Below are positions 6,651 through 6,701 of a stretch of 6,701 bases of DNA, piece after piece. The notes beneath the pieces are model-generated. The model was not told the DNA's origin, searched no databases, and saw only the letters and a list, made by a program, of their open reading frames with translations. Within the stretch, counting starts at the first letter, position 1. Each line of letters starts with the position of its first letter. Origin of the DNA: Legionellales bacterium UBA4722 (GTDB lineage Bacteria; Pseudomonadota; Gammaproteobacteria; DSM-16500); the NCBI GenBank assembly GCA_002404295.1, contig DHJK01000099.1, positions 16,380-23,080 of the forward strand. The letters run 5' to 3'. The translations under genes and the position numbers were made by a program.

Positions 6651-6701
6651 CTGCTTAGGACACCTCTCCCCTTGTGGGAGAGGTCGGCGCGCAGCGACGG
6701 G
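6651..6701 (+). repeat. Right copy of the dispersed palindromic repeat with perfect hairpin
   Basis: The first 21 bases (6651-6671) are the perfect reverse complement of bases 1-21. Within it, acctctccc (6662-6670) and gggagaggt (6676-6684) form a perfect 9-bp stem with a CTTGT loop. A GC-rich segment follows, holding a smaller GTCG...CGAC pairing (6683-6686 with 6695-6698). The unit runs out of the window, so its far end is unknown. There is no open reading frame and no T-tract. GC-rich palindromic intergenic repeats of this kind are typically present in many copies per genome; the copy number cannot be judged here. Confidence 0.85.

Noticed and set aside
1..6701. Composite transposon or insertion sequence bounded by the terminal inverted repeats
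   Set aside because: There is no transposase gene inside; the content is mostly housekeeping genes, and the repeat looks like a dispersed palindromic element rather than transposon ends.

Overview
The window looks like chromosomal DNA of a moderately AT-rich gammaproteobacterium. The YgfB-PepP gene pair is typical of that class. A long, AT-rich, eukaryotic-style protein (ankyrin-like repeats, a helical middle, a C-terminal hydrophobic hairpin) lies between housekeeping genes, which suggests a host-associated lineage such as the Legionellales (Legionella, Coxiella, Rickettsiella or Berkiella relatives). That placement is inferred from gene content, not proven.

Layout. Bases 1-46 hold one copy of a short dispersed repeat on the minus strand plus a degenerate piece of it. 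Bases 47-3735 are all read on the minus strand: a 568-residue candidate effector (2029-3735), then ygfB (1373-1942), then pepP (47-1357). ygfB and pepP are separated by 15 bp and are almost certainly co-transcribed. The effector gene lies 86 bp upstream of ygfB, and whether it shares their transcript is open. Bases 3736-4096 are a 361-bp AT-rich divergent intergenic region holding promoter candidates and an unusual nested inverted repeat in the presumed argS leader. Bases 4106-6581 are read on the plus strand: argS, then one base after its stop codon a gene for a one-pass membrane SPOR-domain protein of FtsN type. After a 69-bp tail, a second copy of the dispersed repeat (6651 onwards) closes the window in the opposite orientation to the first.

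Function. Four of the five genes are core cell biology: proline-specific peptide trimming (PepP), a small conserved protein of unclear role (YgfB), arginyl-tRNA synthesis (ArgS) and a peptidoglycan-binding division or envelope protein (SPOR). The 2029-3735 gene is the accessory element and the most likely novelty. I see no mobile-element genes, CRISPR array, tRNA or rRNA. The structural features most worth checking are the 21-bp perfect inverted repeat at the two window edges, the argS leader structure, and the strong strand composition skew in the 3' part of pepP.
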